Assembly: GCF_001269885.1 (NCBI RefSeq)
Contig: NZ_LHVH01000004.1
Location: 1-64,000 of the forward strand
Direction: 5' to 3'
Source: Pseudomonas kilonensis
Lineage (GTDB): Bacteria > Pseudomonadota > Gammaproteobacteria > Pseudomonadales > Pseudomonadaceae
Length of the DNA: 64,000 nt
Every line of letters starts with the position of its first letter. Position 1 is the first letter of the stretch. The notes under the pieces are model-generated. The model was not told the DNA's origin, ran no database searches, and was given only the letters and a program-made list of their open reading frames with translations. This document shows positions 44,610 to 53,930 of this stretch, piece by piece. Both the position numbers and the translations under genes were made by a program.

Positions 44610-44612
44610 GTC

Positions 44613-45602
44613 ATGTCGATCGAAGTCCGTAACGTCAGCAAGAATTTCAACGCGTTCAGGGCCCTGGACGAGATCAGCCTGGATATCCAGAGCGGCGAGC
44701 TGGTGGCGCTGCTGGGCCCGTCGGGCTGCGGCAAGACCACTCTGCTGCGGATCATCGCCGGCCTCGAGACCCCGGACCAAGGCAGCATCGTGTTCCACGG
44801 CGAGGACGTGTCCGGCCACGACGTGCGCGATCGCAACGTCGGTTTCGTGTTCCAGCACTACGCCTTGTTCCGACACATGACGGTGTTCGACAACGTGGCC
44901 TTCGGCTTGCGCATGAAGCCCAAGCACCAGCGTCCGAACGAAAGCCAGATCGCGACCAAGGTCCACGAACTGCTGAACATGGTGCAACTGGATTGGCTCG
45001 CCGACCGTTACCCGGAGCAGCTGTCCGGCGGCCAGCGCCAGCGCATCGCCCTGGCCCGCGCCCTGGCGGTGGAGCCCAAGGTGTTGCTGCTGGACGAACC
45101 GTTCGGTGCCCTCGATGCCAAGGTCCGCAAGGAACTGCGCCGCTGGCTGGCGCGGCTGCACGAGGACATCAACCTGACCTCGGTGTTCGTGACCCATGAC
45201 CAGGAAGAGGCCATGGAAGTCGCTGATCGGATCGTGGTGATGAACAAAGGCGTGATCGAGCAGATCGGCTCGCCGGGCGATGTCTACGAAAACCCGGCCA
45301 GCGACTTTGTGTATCACTTCCTCGGCGACTCGAACCGCCTGCACTTGGGTGAGGACCGGCATGTGCTGTTCCGCCCTCACGAAGTCTCGCTGTCGCGCTC
45401 GGAGCTGGAAGACCACCACGCCGCCGAAGTGCGCGACATCCGTCCGCTCGGCGCCACCACTCGGGTGACCCTGAAGGTGGAAGGCCAGAGCGAGCTGATC
45501 GAAGCGGAAGTGGTGAAGGACCATGACAGCCTGGTGGGGTTGGCGAAGGGCGAGACGCTGTTCTTCAAGCCCAAGGTCTGGCAGAAGGTCTCAAACCTTT
45601 AA
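44613..45602 (+). CDS. cysA: Sulfate ABC transporter ATPase CysA
   Basis: A 329-residue ABC ATPase: Walker [14 protein letters not shown]-loop FVFQHYALF, signature [14 protein letters not shown], Walker [13 protein letters not shown] and the H-loop [11 protein letters not shown]-terminal TOBE-like domain (about 240-329; [13 protein letters not shown]) follows. It powers sulfate/thiosulfate import; last gene of the oscA-sbp-cysTWA set. Confidence 0.95.
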   Translation: MSIEVRNVSKNFNAFRALDEISLDIQSGELVALLGPSGCGKTTLLRIIAGLETPDQGSIVFHGEDVSGHDVRDRNVGFVFQHYALFRHMTVFDNVAFGLRMKPKHQRPNESQIATKVHELLNMVQLDWLADRYPEQLSGGQRQRIALARALAVEPKVLLLDEPFGALDAKVRKELRRWLARLHEDINLTSVFVTHDQEEAMEVADRIVVMNKGVIEQIGSPGDVYENPASDFVYHFLGDSNRLHLGEDRHVLFRPHEVSLSRSELEDHHAAEVRDIRPLGATTRVTLKVEGQSELIEAEVVKDHDSLVGLAKGETLFFKPKVWQKVSNL

Positions 45603-45611
45603 AAGCAAAAG

Positions 45612-45707
45612 CATCGCGAGCAGGCTCGCTCCCACAGTAGAACTTCAGTGAACACTCTATCTGTGTACATATGGAGGTCCATTGTGGGAGCGAGCCTGCT
45701 CGCGATG
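45612..45707. repeat. REP doublet after cysA
   Basis: CATCGCGAGCAGGCTCGCTC and CCACA are mirrored by TGTGGGAGCGAGCCTGCTCG and CGATG: 25-base perfect arms about 46 bases apart. Confidence 0.85.
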
Positions 45708-45892
45708 GCGCCCTCACTGACACCTCGAGCCGAATCCGAATAACCCTGCCCAACCTTGCTTCGATTGGTTCTACGCCAACACCTTTTCCCCGCCCAAACC
45801 CTACCTAGACTCTGACAGGCCAGGAGGCAAGTGAGAGTCCATGACGGACCGGTGTTATCTCTCCTGGCGCCCTGATGCCAAGGAGAGAAAAC

Positions 45893-47254
45893 ATGAGAGT
45901 GGAAGTCAGTCGGCATGGCCCGCTTGGCTGTGCATTGTTAGGCGTCTTGCTGGCTCCGGCCGCCAGCGCCGCCCCTTCGTTGTCCCCCCAGATACCCTTC
46001 GATGTCACCGTGACCACCCCGGTTTCACTGGTCAGCCTGCAAGCCAATTTCGATGAGCTGTCGTGGCAGACCTTTATTGCCCTGAACTGGCCAGCGCTGG
46101 ACAACGGCGACCCCAATACCGGCACCTCCATCGGCAAGCAGGATGGCGCCACGGTGTGGGAAAGCTGGAAAGAGAGCTACCAGATTTTCCGCGCCAAGGG
46201 CCAGGCCCCGCTGCCCTGGAACGCCCCGGCGACCCTGCCTGAAGCGTGCAAGTCGCTCAAGCCCGGTCGCTTGTTGCAGCAAATGGGCAAGGTGCCCGAT
46301 GTGCTGGATGAATTTATCCAGCCCTTCGAGAGCGGCCCGTTGGTGGACCAGAACGGCACCTACACGCGCAACGAAATCGTGGTCAACCAATCGATGTTCA
46401 ACGGGATCGTCGATAACGGCCTGTACAGCATCGAAGGCCAGCAGAAATTTTTTGCCGCCAATGCGAACAACACCGTGGCGTTCAGTTGTGGCTCCACCAA
46501 AACCCAACAGGTCGGTGCGGTGATGGTGAAGGCGTCGTGGAAAGTGCTGGGCCCCCACGACAATCGGCAGGATTTTCACACCGTCGACGCGCTGGTCTAC
46601 ACCCCAGGGAACAACGACCCCAGCCATGGGCCGATTGTCGCGGAGTCGTGCGTGTCCGAGCCGGTCGGGTTGGTGGGGTTGCACATGGTCCATAAGACCA
46701 CCAGCGCGGCGCAATGGGTCTGGTCAACCTTTGAGCATGTAAAAAACGTGCCGGAAAAAACCACGCCCGTTGCCCTGCGGACGGGGCCTTATCTGTTCTA
46801 CAACGCAGCCAGCACAAGCGACATCAACCAGCCGCCGCCACGGCCATGGAACCCAGCGGTCAAGGCTACTCCCTCGCAGATCGTGCGCGACGTGCCGCTC
46901 ACCGAGGCCACCAGAAAACTGAACGCTACGTATCAAGAGCTGTTGCGTAAGGTGAACCCGCAGAGCGTCTGGGCGAACTATCAACTGATCAGTACTCAGT
47001 GGCCCTCGGACCCACCCAAGAACTGCCAGATATCGGCCGCCAACCCGCTGGGCAGTCCGGCGCCGTTGTTCCTGGCCAACGCCACGCTGGAGACCTACAT
47101 CCAGGGCACCGTGCCCCAGGCGTCTTCCAGTTGCATGGCGTGCCACGGCAATGCGGCCACCCATGTCACCGAATCGGCACGCACCAGCTTTGCGGATTTC
47201 ACCTATTTGCTCGAACGCGCACAGTCCACCAGTGGACAAGGAGCCAAGCAATGA
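45893..47254 (+). CDS. Secreted protein with one C-terminal c-type haem motif
   Basis: A 453-residue protein with signal peptide (LLGVLLAPAASAAP) and a single haem-binding motif, CMACH (Cys 414, Cys 417, His 418), near the C-terminus. The rest (about 40-400), starting FDELSWQTFIALNWP and holding NPSHGPIVAESCVSEPVGL, is a domain I do not recognise. It is first in a three-gene operon with a dehydrogenase, so it probably takes electrons from that enzyme, like the cytochrome subunit of glucose, gluconate or sorbitol dehydrogenases, but with one haem instead of three. AAGGAG at good spacing before the ATG. Confidence 0.78.
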   Translation: MRVEVSRHGPLGCALLGVLLAPAASAAPSLSPQIPFDVTVTTPVSLVSLQANFDELSWQTFIALNWPALDNGDPNTGTSIGKQDGATVWESWKESYQIFRAKGQAPLPWNAPATLPEACKSLKPGRLLQQMGKVPDVLDEFIQPFESGPLVDQNGTYTRNEIVVNQSMFNGIVDNGLYSIEGQQKFFAANANNTVAFSCGSTKTQQVGAVMVKASWKVLGPHDNRQDFHTVDALVYTPGNNDPSHGPIVAESCVSEPVGLVGLHMVHKTTSAAQWVWSTFEHVKNVPEKTTPVALRTGPYLFYNAASTSDINQPPPRPWNPAVKATPSQIVRDVPLTEATRKLNATYQELLRKVNPQSVWANYQLISTQWPSDPPKNCQISAANPLGSPAPLFLANATLETYIQGTVPQASSSCMACHGNAATHVTESARTSFADFTYLLERAQSTSGQGAKQ

Positions 47255-47763
47255 GCAGCAATCTGGATAATTTCGTAGGCCTGTCATCGGCCCTGATTGG
47301 CATCTCGGCCGATCGTCTGGCACCGCAGATCGACCAGGTCGGTTTGCCGCCGATCTTTCTCGATTACGTCACTGCGCGAGTTCCTTCCGATGTGCTCAAC
47401 GCGCTCTTGACTCAATACGCCACGCTGGCGGCGGACCATGTACCGTCCGACCAGATCGCCCAGCAGATACTGAAGTTCAACATGCAACCGACGATTCCAC
47501 ACACCGTGCTACTTGCGCGCTCGATCATGAAATTGTGGTTGTTGGGCGTCTGGTATCAACCGTTCGATATGGCGCCTTTCAAGAAAGATGATTCGGCGGT
47601 GGTGTCCGATCAGGCCTACGTCAACAGCTGGGCCTGGAAGATCGCCCAGGCCCACCCGATGGGCTACAGCGAATCGTTTTTTGGGTATTGGAACAGCGCG
47701 CCCTCCAGCCTTGAAGATTTGACCGGCGTATCCGCTAACGGACAGCAAGGAGCGTTGTCATGA
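47251..47763 (+). CDS. Small subunit of a GMC-type dehydrogenase (gamma-like)
   Basis: A 170-residue protein: FVGLSSALIGISADRLAPQI, LNALLTQYATLAADHVP, LARSIMKLWLLGVWY and SYVNSWAWKIAQAHP-like end motifs. This resembles the gamma (hitch-hiker) small subunit of membrane FAD-glucose/sorbitol dehydrogenases, needed for folding and export of the catalytic partner. No Tat signal is visible at its N-terminus, unlike classic gamma subunits. It overlaps both neighbours by 4 bases (ATGA). Confidence 0.78.
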   Translation: MSSNLDNFVGLSSALIGISADRLAPQIDQVGLPPIFLDYVTARVPSDVLNALLTQYATLAADHVPSDQIAQQILKFNMQPTIPHTVLLARSIMKLWLLGVWYQPFDMAPFKKDDSAVVSDQAYVNSWAWKIAQAHPMGYSESFFGYWNSAPSSLEDLTGVSANGQQGALS

Positions 47764-49937
47764 GTACCGAAAAAGCCGAAGTGGTGATCGTTGGCGCAGG
47801 TCTGGCCGGTAGCATCATTGCCTATCAGTTGGGCATGGCCGGTATTGATGTGCTGGTACTCGAGTCGGGGCCGGAGATACCGGTCAATCGTGCCCAGTAT
47901 CTGGAGCGTTTTTATACCGCGACACTGAAAACCCCTGAGTCCCCTTATCCCCCAAGCACGACACTGGACCCACATCTCAAGGGGCCGGCCGAACTGAACG
48001 CGCCACGGGCGACCATTGCCGATCTGCTCAATGGTAATTGGAACAATCCGGCGGTCAGCTACTTGGTACAAAAAGGCCCGCTGCCCTTTACGAGCACTTA
48101 CGAACGGGTGGGTGGCGGCACGACATGGCATTGGGTCGGAACCTGCCTGCGCATGGTGCCGAACGATTTTCGCCTGCGGTCCAAGTATGGCGTCGGGGTG
48201 GATTGGCCGATCGGTTATGACGATCTGCAAAGCGCCTATTGCCGGGCGGAAGCGGAAATCGGCGTGTCGGCCAACGTCGCCGACCAAGCCTATCTGGGCA
48301 TGACCTTTCCTGAGGGTTATGCATTCCCGATGCGCAGCATTCCGTTGTCGCTGGTCGATGGCAGCTTTGTCACGGCTGTCACGGGGAAGACGTTCGATAG
48401 CTTGCCGCTGGTGGTCAGCCCGACGCCGGCCGGGCGCAACTCTCAACCTTATGCCGGTCGCCGGGTATGCGCCGGCAATACCAACTGCACGCCGATCTGC
48501 CCAATCCAGGCCAAGTACGACGCCACCGTGACCATGAACAAAGCGTTGAACACTGGCAAGGTCCGAGTGCTTTATCGAACCGTGGCCAGCAAAGTAACCG
48601 TGGGCACTGACAGCAATATCAATGGCATCGAGTTCAAGCAGTATCAATTGGAAGATGGCCCCGTTACTGGGACCGGTGTGGCAATAGGACAACGTTATGT
48701 GATCGCCGCCCATGCGATCGAAACACCGAAGCTGCTACTGCACTCCGGCGTGGCCAACAGCAGCGGGCAAGTGGGTCGCGGCCTGGCTGACCATCCCATT
48801 TATCTGGCGTGGGGGTTGATGCCCGAGGGCAAGGCGATTTTCCCCTACCGGGGACCGCTATCGACGGCCGGCATCGAAAGCCTGCGCGACGGTGCCTTTC
48901 GCAGCGATCGTGCGGCGTGGCGTATCGAGATTGGCAACGAAGGTTGGAACTGGCCGGCCGGTGATCCCTACACCACGGTCGCCGACTTTATCGACGGGAA
49001 GAACAATGGCGGCGCCAACCCGAGCAATAAATTGCTATCCGGAACGGCGTTGGTACATAAGCTCAACGACGTCTTCACCCGCCAGTTCCGGATCGGTTTC
49101 CTGGTCGAGCAGGTCGAGGACGACCCCGACCACGCGAAATGCTACATCGTGCCCTCGACCGAATACACGGACCGGCTCGGTATCCCTCGGCCGGAAATCC
49201 ACTACGACCTGTCCAAGTACACCATGAAGGGTTTCCAGCAGGCGAAAATACTGGCGACGCACATCATCGAGGACCTGCTCGGTGCCCAGGAGTTGACGGA
49301 CATCATCGCACCTGGATGTTTTACTTACGACAAGGTGCCCTACAGCTTCCAGGGCGCCGGTCACCTGATGGGGACTTACCGCATGGGCGATGACCCCAAA
49401 AAGTCGGTCGTGGATAAATACCAGCGCAGTTGGGACCACAAGAACCTGTTCCTGGTGGGCGACGGTGTCTTCCCCAGCACCGGCACCTCGAACCCGAGCC
49501 TGACGATTGCGGCGCTGTCGTTCCAGGCCGGGGATACGCTGGCCAATGACCTGCGGGTGGTGACGATGCAGGTCCAATCCAACATCGCCTGGCAGGGCAC
49601 CGGCGTGCTGGTCAACGGGTTGGTACCGCGCCTGGTGCGCTACGTCAGCGGGCTATGGTGTGCCAGTCCGCAGGGCGGCAATGTCGATGGAAATGGCGGT
49701 TCGAGGCACATCGACTACAGCAGCTATGCCTTGCCCGGTGCCGCCGAAGGTGCCTTGATCGGTCGCGTGGGCGATGGTGGCAAGCCGTTCCTGGTGGGGG
49801 ATCTGGGGCAGGTTCCGGGCGACCAGCAAGGCGAACTGCAACTGTGCATCAACGATGACCTGACCGGGCAGTACGGGTCTGGCTTGAAAGATAACACCGG
49901 CGCGCTGACGATACGGGTCGAGTTTGGTGCGCTGTAA
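47760..49937 (+). CDS. GMC oxidoreductase with Fe-S-type Cys motif and C-terminal LecA-like domain
   Basis: A 725-residue flavoprotein. FAD site: VIVGAGLAGSIIAYQLG. Cys 237, 243 and 247 in VCAGNTNCTPICPIQAKY have the 6- and 4-residue spacing of the [3Fe-4S] cysteines of bacterial FAD-glucose dehydrogenase alpha subunits. Catalytic region: GAGHLMGTYRMGDDP and GTSNPSLTIAAL. After the GMC fold (about 1-590), residues about 605-725 form an extra domain, with YALPGAAEGALIGRVGDGG, FLVGDLGQ and LQLCINDDLTG, which resembles the PA-IL (LecA) galactose-lectin fold. Substrate unknown, probably a sugar or alcohol. Last gene of its operon. Confidence 0.85.
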   Translation: MSTEKAEVVIVGAGLAGSIIAYQLGMAGIDVLVLESGPEIPVNRAQYLERFYTATLKTPESPYPPSTTLDPHLKGPAELNAPRATIADLLNGNWNNPAVSYLVQKGPLPFTSTYERVGGGTTWHWVGTCLRMVPNDFRLRSKYGVGVDWPIGYDDLQSAYCRAEAEIGVSANVADQAYLGMTFPEGYAFPMRSIPLSLVDGSFVTAVTGKTFDSLPLVVSPTPAGRNSQPYAGRRVCAGNTNCTPICPIQAKYDATVTMNKALNTGKVRVLYRTVASKVTVGTDSNINGIEFKQYQLEDGPVTGTGVAIGQRYVIAAHAIETPKLLLHSGVANSSGQVGRGLADHPIYLAWGLMPEGKAIFPYRGPLSTAGIESLRDGAFRSDRAAWRIEIGNEGWNWPAGDPYTTVADFIDGKNNGGANPSNKLLSGTALVHKLNDVFTRQFRIGFLVEQVEDDPDHAKCYIVPSTEYTDRLGIPRPEIHYDLSKYTMKGFQQAKILATHIIEDLLGAQELTDIIAPGCFTYDKVPYSFQGAGHLMGTYRMGDDPKKSVVDKYQRSWDHKNLFLVGDGVFPSTGTSNPSLTIAALSFQAGDTLANDLRVVTMQVQSNIAWQGTGVLVNGLVPRLVRYVSGLWCASPQGGNVDGNGGSRHIDYSSYALPGAAEGALIGRVGDGGKPFLVGDLGQVPGDQQGELQLCINDDLTGQYGSGLKDNTGALTIRVEFGAL

Positions 49938-49960
49938 CTTGAGCGCTAAGGCCTAACTTT

Positions 49961-50064
49961 TGTGGGAGCGGGCTTGTGGGAGCAAGGCTTGCCCGCGATG
50001 CAAACACCTCGGTGTAGCTGATCGACCGAGGCGATGCCATCGCGGGCAAGCCTTGCTCCCACAG
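49961..50064. repeat. REP doublet after the GMC gene
   Basis: TGTGGGAGCGGGCTTGTGGG and GAGCAAGGCTTGCCCGCGATG are paired with CATCGCGGGCAAGCCTTGCT and CCCACAG. It lies between converging genes. Confidence 0.85.
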
Positions 50065-50106
50065 GTTCGCTCCAACAAGGGGGGCAGGCGGGGTATTGCG
50101 TTGTTT

Positions 50107-50631
50107 TCAGGCGGCCGAGCGCTGGTTGCGCAAGGCTACCGGACCGGCGCGCTCTTCGATGGCTCGCTTCAGTTCGCCGCGAAGCCCCAGCAGGAAGCCC
50201 GCTTCCACCACCACAAACAGCGGCCCGACAATCAGCCCGGTGAGGTCGTCGACGAACGCCGGCTTGCGGCCTTCGTAGTAGTGGCCGACAAACTGGATCA
50301 CCCAGCCCACCACGAACATCCCCAGGCCACTGCCCAGCCACACCAGGGTACTTTGCGCGGCGAGCACCTGGCCCAGCCAGACCGCCAGGCCCAGCAGCAC
50401 CGTCATCAGCGCCCCCAGGCGCAACTCCAGGCGCAGGTAGAACCAGGCACTGGCCACCGCTACCAGCAGCGCTGGCGACACCAGGACCGCGCCCACTGGC
50501 CAACCTGGGCGTGACAGCAGCACGGCGACGGCAACGAAGATCAGCGGGATACCGATGAAATGGCTGGCGATGTTGCGCGGGTCGCGGTGATAGGCAGCGT
50601 ATTGACTGAGATGATCGACGAGGCTTTTCAT
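50107..50631 (-). CDS. Mpo1/DUF962-family protein (2-hydroxy fatty acid dioxygenase-like)
   Basis: A 174-residue membrane protein with four TM helices: MKSLVDHLSQYAAYHRDPRN, then IASHFIGIPLIFVAV and FVVGWVIQFVGHYYEGRKPA. The conserved H/HY positions (YHRDPRN, HFIG, QFVGHYYEGRKPA) are the putative Fe ligands of the Mpo1 family, whose yeast member oxidises 2-hydroxy fatty acids. AGGAGG lies before the ATG. Single gene, divergent from the Crp/Fnr regulator. Confidence 0.85.
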   Translation of the reverse strand: MKSLVDHLSQYAAYHRDPRNIASHFIGIPLIFVAVAVLLSRPGWPVGAVLVSPALLVAVASAWFYLRLELRLGALMTVLLGLAVWLGQVLAAQSTLVWLGSGLGMFVVGWVIQFVGHYYEGRKPAFVDDLTGLIVGPLFVVVEAGFLLGLRGELKRAIEERAGPVALRNQRSAA

Positions 50632-50718
50632 TGTTGTTCCTCCTGAGGTGATGCCTGCATGATGCCCAGGTACCACAAGGCGTTCTGTCAGTTAGCCGAC
50701 ACTTGTCCCGGAGTTTCC

Positions 50719-51405
50719 ATGAATTCGCATCCCTGGCACTCACACCTGATGGCCAGCCACTGGTACAGCCATCTGCCTGCTGAGTTACAGAATAGTCTGC
50801 TGGGCATGGCGCGGGTGCGCCGCCTGCCGCCGGGGCATCGGCTGTTCCAGCGCGGCGACCCACCGTGTGGGCTGTATGCCGTGCTGGAAGGCGCGGTGCG
50901 CGTCGGTGCGGTGAACGAACAGGGCAAGGAGGCATTGCTGAGCGTGGTGGAGGCGCCCCACTGGTTCGGTGAAATCTGCCTGTTCGATGGCCAGCCGCGC
51001 ACTCATGATGCGGTGGTTGTCGGTCAATGTACGCTGCTGCATGTGCCCCAGGCGCCGTTGCTGGCATTGCTGCAAGAGCAGCCGATCTACTGGCGGCACC
51101 TGGCATTGTTGATGAGCCACAAACTGCGCCTGACCTTCATCAACCTCGAACACCTGAGCCTGATGCCCGCCCCGGCCCGCGTGGCCCACCGCCTGCTGCT
51201 GATCGCCGAAGGCTACGGCGAAATCGAACCGCCGCGGCGGGTCCTGCAACTGCCCCAGGAACAACTGGCGCTGATGCTCGCGCTGTCACGCCAGACCACC
51301 AACCAGATCCTCAAGGACCTGCAGGCCCAGGGCATCCTGCACCTGGGTTACGGCGAGATCGAAATCCTCGACATCGAGCGGTTGCGGGCCCTGACCACAA
51401 CCTGA
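50719..51405 (+). CDS. Crp/Fnr-family transcriptional regulator
   Basis: A 228-residue regulator: cyclic-nucleotide-binding-like domain (about 20-135; HRLFQRGDPPCGLYAVLEGA, HWFGEICLFDGQPRTHDA) and HTH_Crp (about 155-220; LPQEQLALMLALSRQTTNQI). No FNR-type Cys cluster, so not an oxygen Fe-S sensor. GGAG at 6 bases. Its target may be the divergent Mpo1-like gene; that is inference. Confidence 0.88.
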   Translation: MNSHPWHSHLMASHWYSHLPAELQNSLLGMARVRRLPPGHRLFQRGDPPCGLYAVLEGAVRVGAVNEQGKEALLSVVEAPHWFGEICLFDGQPRTHDAVVVGQCTLLHVPQAPLLALLQEQPIYWRHLALLMSHKLRLTFINLEHLSLMPAPARVAHRLLLIAEGYGEIEPPRRVLQLPQEQLALMLALSRQTTNQILKDLQAQGILHLGYGEIEILDIERLRALTTT

Positions 51406-51420
51406 GGTCCGGCCCAGTAT

Positions 51421-51563
51421 CTGTGGGAGCGGGCTTGCTCGCGAAAGCGGTGGGTCTGTTGGCTGGGATGTTGACTGTGCTGCCGTCTTCGCGAGCAAGC
51501 CCGCTCCCACAGAATTTGTGTGCACCCCGGATAAAATGTGGGAGCGAGCTTGCTCGCGATAGG
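51421..51563. repeat. Three REP cores in tandem/inverted order
   Basis: CTGTGGGAGCGGGCTTGCTC faces GAGCAAGCCCGCTCCCACAG, followed by a third core TGTGGGAGCGAGCTTGCTCG. It lies between converging genes. Confidence 0.85.
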
Positions 51564-51586
51564 GCCAGCCCAGGCACCGCAAGCCC

Positions 51587-52591
51587 CTAGCGCAACCCAT
51601 CCCGAAACTGCCCCGGCGTCATCCCGGTCCAGCGCTTGAATGCGCGGCTGAAGCTGCTGGCATCGGCAAAACCCAACAGATAGCTGACTTCGCTCAGCGA
51701 GCAGTTTGGATCCCGCAGGTGCAGCAGCGCCAGATTCTCCCGGCACTCGTTGAGCAGTGTGTCGAAGCGGCAGCCTTCGTCGGCCAGGTGCCGTTGCAGG
51801 CTGCGCAGGCTCAGGTGCATGGCCTGGGCGATGCGTTCGGCGCTGGGCTCGCCTTCGGGCAGTTGGGCCTCGATGGCCGCGCGTACCTTGCGTTCCCAGG
51901 TCAGTGGCTTGAGCTGGGCGAGGGTGCGTTCGAGCACCGTTTCGTTGTGTTCGGCCAGTTCCGGGTTGGCGTCGTCCAGGTGGCTGTCGAAGTCGCTGAG
52001 GTTGAACTCCAGGCAATCCTGGTCGGCGCCGAAATGCACCGGCGAGCGGAACACCTTGTGCCAGGGGCTGGGGTCCGCCGGTTCCGGGCGCCGCAGGTAC
52101 ACCGCCAGCGGTGCGTAATCACGGCCGAGGCGGTTGCGACAGGTGCGCACGTAAATCGCCGTGAACGCGTCGATGGCTTCGAAGGCTGGCGCCGGTCGGC
52201 CCGGCGGCACCTCGAGACTGAAGCGGTAGCGGTCTTCGCCCCGGTTCAATTGCAGGGTCAGCGCATCGCTGACCACCGGGTGATAGCGCACGATCCGCTC
52301 GAACACTTCCCGCAGGCTGCCGCTGGCCACCAAGGCATAACCCAGCGCGTGAAACGTGGTGGGGCTGACAAAGCGCGACACCCGCAGGCCAATGGCCGGG
52401 TCGCCGCTGGCCTGTACGGCCAATGCCCACAAACGCGTGGTGGCCGACAGCGGGTAACGGGCGTTCGGGTCGTCCATCCATTGCGGGTCGAGGCCGGCTT
52501 CTACGCACAAGGCATGGCTGTCCAGGCCCAGCGCATCGAGCTGTTTGCGCAGGGCGCGGGTCCAGCTGGCGAGGGAGGTCGGTTCAGTCAT
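51587..52591 (-). CDS. AraC-family transcriptional regulator
   Basis: A 334-residue regulator. The N-terminal region (about 15-205; VSRFVSPTTFHALGYALVAS) is an arabinose-binding-like domain of the OruR/GadX kind; the C-terminal AraC HTH (about 240-334) has IAQAMHLSLRSLQRHL and LSEVSYLLGFADASSFSRAF. It is divergent from a fatty-acid desaturase-like gene across 100 bases, a layout that suggests control of that gene, as with fatty-acid sensing members of this subgroup. Confidence 0.9.
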   Translation of the reverse strand: MTEPTSLASWTRALRKQLDALGLDSHALCVEAGLDPQWMDDPNARYPLSATTRLWALAVQASGDPAIGLRVSRFVSPTTFHALGYALVASGSLREVFERIVRYHPVVSDALTLQLNRGEDRYRFSLEVPPGRPAPAFEAIDAFTAIYVRTCRNRLGRDYAPLAVYLRRPEPADPSPWHKVFRSPVHFGADQDCLEFNLSDFDSHLDDANPELAEHNETVLERTLAQLKPLTWERKVRAAIEAQLPEGEPSAERIAQAMHLSLRSLQRHLADEGCRFDTLLNECRENLALLHLRDPNCSLSEVSYLLGFADASSFSRAFKRWTGMTPGQFRDGLR

Positions 52592-52691
52592 GACGATTGG
52601 CGCTTGCGGTCAACAGGTTGGCGTTTACGGCTACCACCCCAGGGGACAACGCCCGGCAGGATGAGCACATCTCTAACAGAGGATGTAAGCC

Positions 52692-53774
52692 ATGCACGGC
52701 ACTTGCGCAAGCCCCGAGCGATTGAATGCACAACAACGATCGGCCCAGATTCGCCAGGTGGTCCTGGCCCGGGGCGAAGAATTGCGCCAGCGCTATCCGA
52801 TCCTGCGTCACCAGGACGCGTTGGGCGCGGGCATCCTGGCGGTCGCCCTGGTCGGGATGATCGGTTCGGCGCTGCTCTACATCAACGGTTACCTGGCCGG
52901 GTGGGCGTGCCTGTTGCTCAACGCGTTTTTCGCGTCCCTGACCCACGAGCTGGAACACGACCTGATCCACAGCATGTATTTTCGCAAGCAGCGCCTGCCC
53001 CACAACCTGATGATGGGGTTGGTCTGGCTGGCGCGGCCGAGCACCATCAACCCGTGGATCCGCCGCCACCTGCACCTCAACCATCACAAGGTGTCCGGCA
53101 GCGAAGCCGACATGGAGGAGCGGGCCATCACCAACGGCGAACCCTGGGGGCTGGCGCGGTTGCTGATGGTCGGCGATAACGTGATGTCGGCCTTCATCCG
53201 CCTGCTGCGGGCCAAGACCTGGACGCACAAGCGCAGCATTCTCAAGCGCACGCTGAAGGTGTATTTCCCGCTGGCGTTGCTGCATTGGGGCGCCTGGTAT
53301 GTGTTTCTCGGTTTTCATGGGGCCAACGGCATCGCCAGTCTGCTGGGGACTTCAATTGACTGGTCGGCCACCACACTGGCGACGATGCAGGTAATCGACA
53401 TCGCCGCGGTGGTGATCATCGGGCCGAACGTGTTGCGCACCTTTTGCCTGCATTTTGTCAGCTCGAACATGCACTACTACGGCGACATCGAGCCGGGCAA
53501 TGTGATCCAGCAGACCCAGGTGCTCAACCCTTGGTGGTTGTGGCCGTTGCAGGCGTTCTGCTTCAACTTCGGCAGCAGCCATGGCATTCATCATTTCGTG
53601 GTGAAGGAGCCGTTCTACATTCGCCAACTGACGGTGCCGGTGGCCCACCAAGTGATGCGGGAGATGGGTGTGCGGTTCAATGATTTCGGTACGTTTGGCC
53701 GGGCGAATCGGTTTGTGCGGGAAGAGGGTGTGGTGCGGGAGGAAACTCCCGCCGGGCCTGCAGGAGCTGTGTAG
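52692..53774 (+). CDS. Fatty-acid desaturase-superfamily membrane protein
   Basis: A 360-residue protein with at least four TM helices and His boxes HELEHD, HLHLNHH and HGIHHF, spaced as in the alkane hydroxylase/desaturase superfamily (FA_desaturase). The substrate could be an acyl lipid, an alkane or another hydrophobe. It is divergent from an AraC regulator. A second desaturase, of a different subtype, is at 36621-37805. The extreme C-terminus is Gly/Pro rich and may be unstructured. Confidence 0.85.
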   Translation: MHGTCASPERLNAQQRSAQIRQVVLARGEELRQRYPILRHQDALGAGILAVALVGMIGSALLYINGYLAGWACLLLNAFFASLTHELEHDLIHSMYFRKQRLPHNLMMGLVWLARPSTINPWIRRHLHLNHHKVSGSEADMEERAITNGEPWGLARLLMVGDNVMSAFIRLLRAKTWTHKRSILKRTLKVYFPLALLHWGAWYVFLGFHGANGIASLLGTSIDWSATTLATMQVIDIAAVVIIGPNVLRTFCLHFVSSNMHYYGDIEPGNVIQQTQVLNPWWLWPLQAFCFNFGSSHGIHHFVVKEPFYIRQLTVPVAHQVMREMGVRFNDFGTFGRANRFVREEGVVREETPAGPAGAV

Positions 53775-53906
53775 GAGCTGACGAGTGCAACGAGGCTGCG
53801 ATCTTTCCCCAGCCAATTGAGTCCAGAGCGAAAGATCAAGATCAAAAGATCGCAGGCTTCGCCAGCTCCTACAGAGCCCAGCGGGAGCAAGCTCCCTCGC
53901 CACAGA
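53772..53906. repeat. REP-type inverted repeats
   Basis: AGGAGCTG...GGCTGCGATCTTT and AAAGATCGCAGGCTTCGCCA plus GCTCCTA form an imperfect hairpin, followed by a short GAGCAAGCTC REP core. It lies between the desaturase and the TonB-receptor remnant. Confidence 0.7.
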
Positions 53907-53930
53907 GAATGAGTTAAGGCCGGGAACAGG

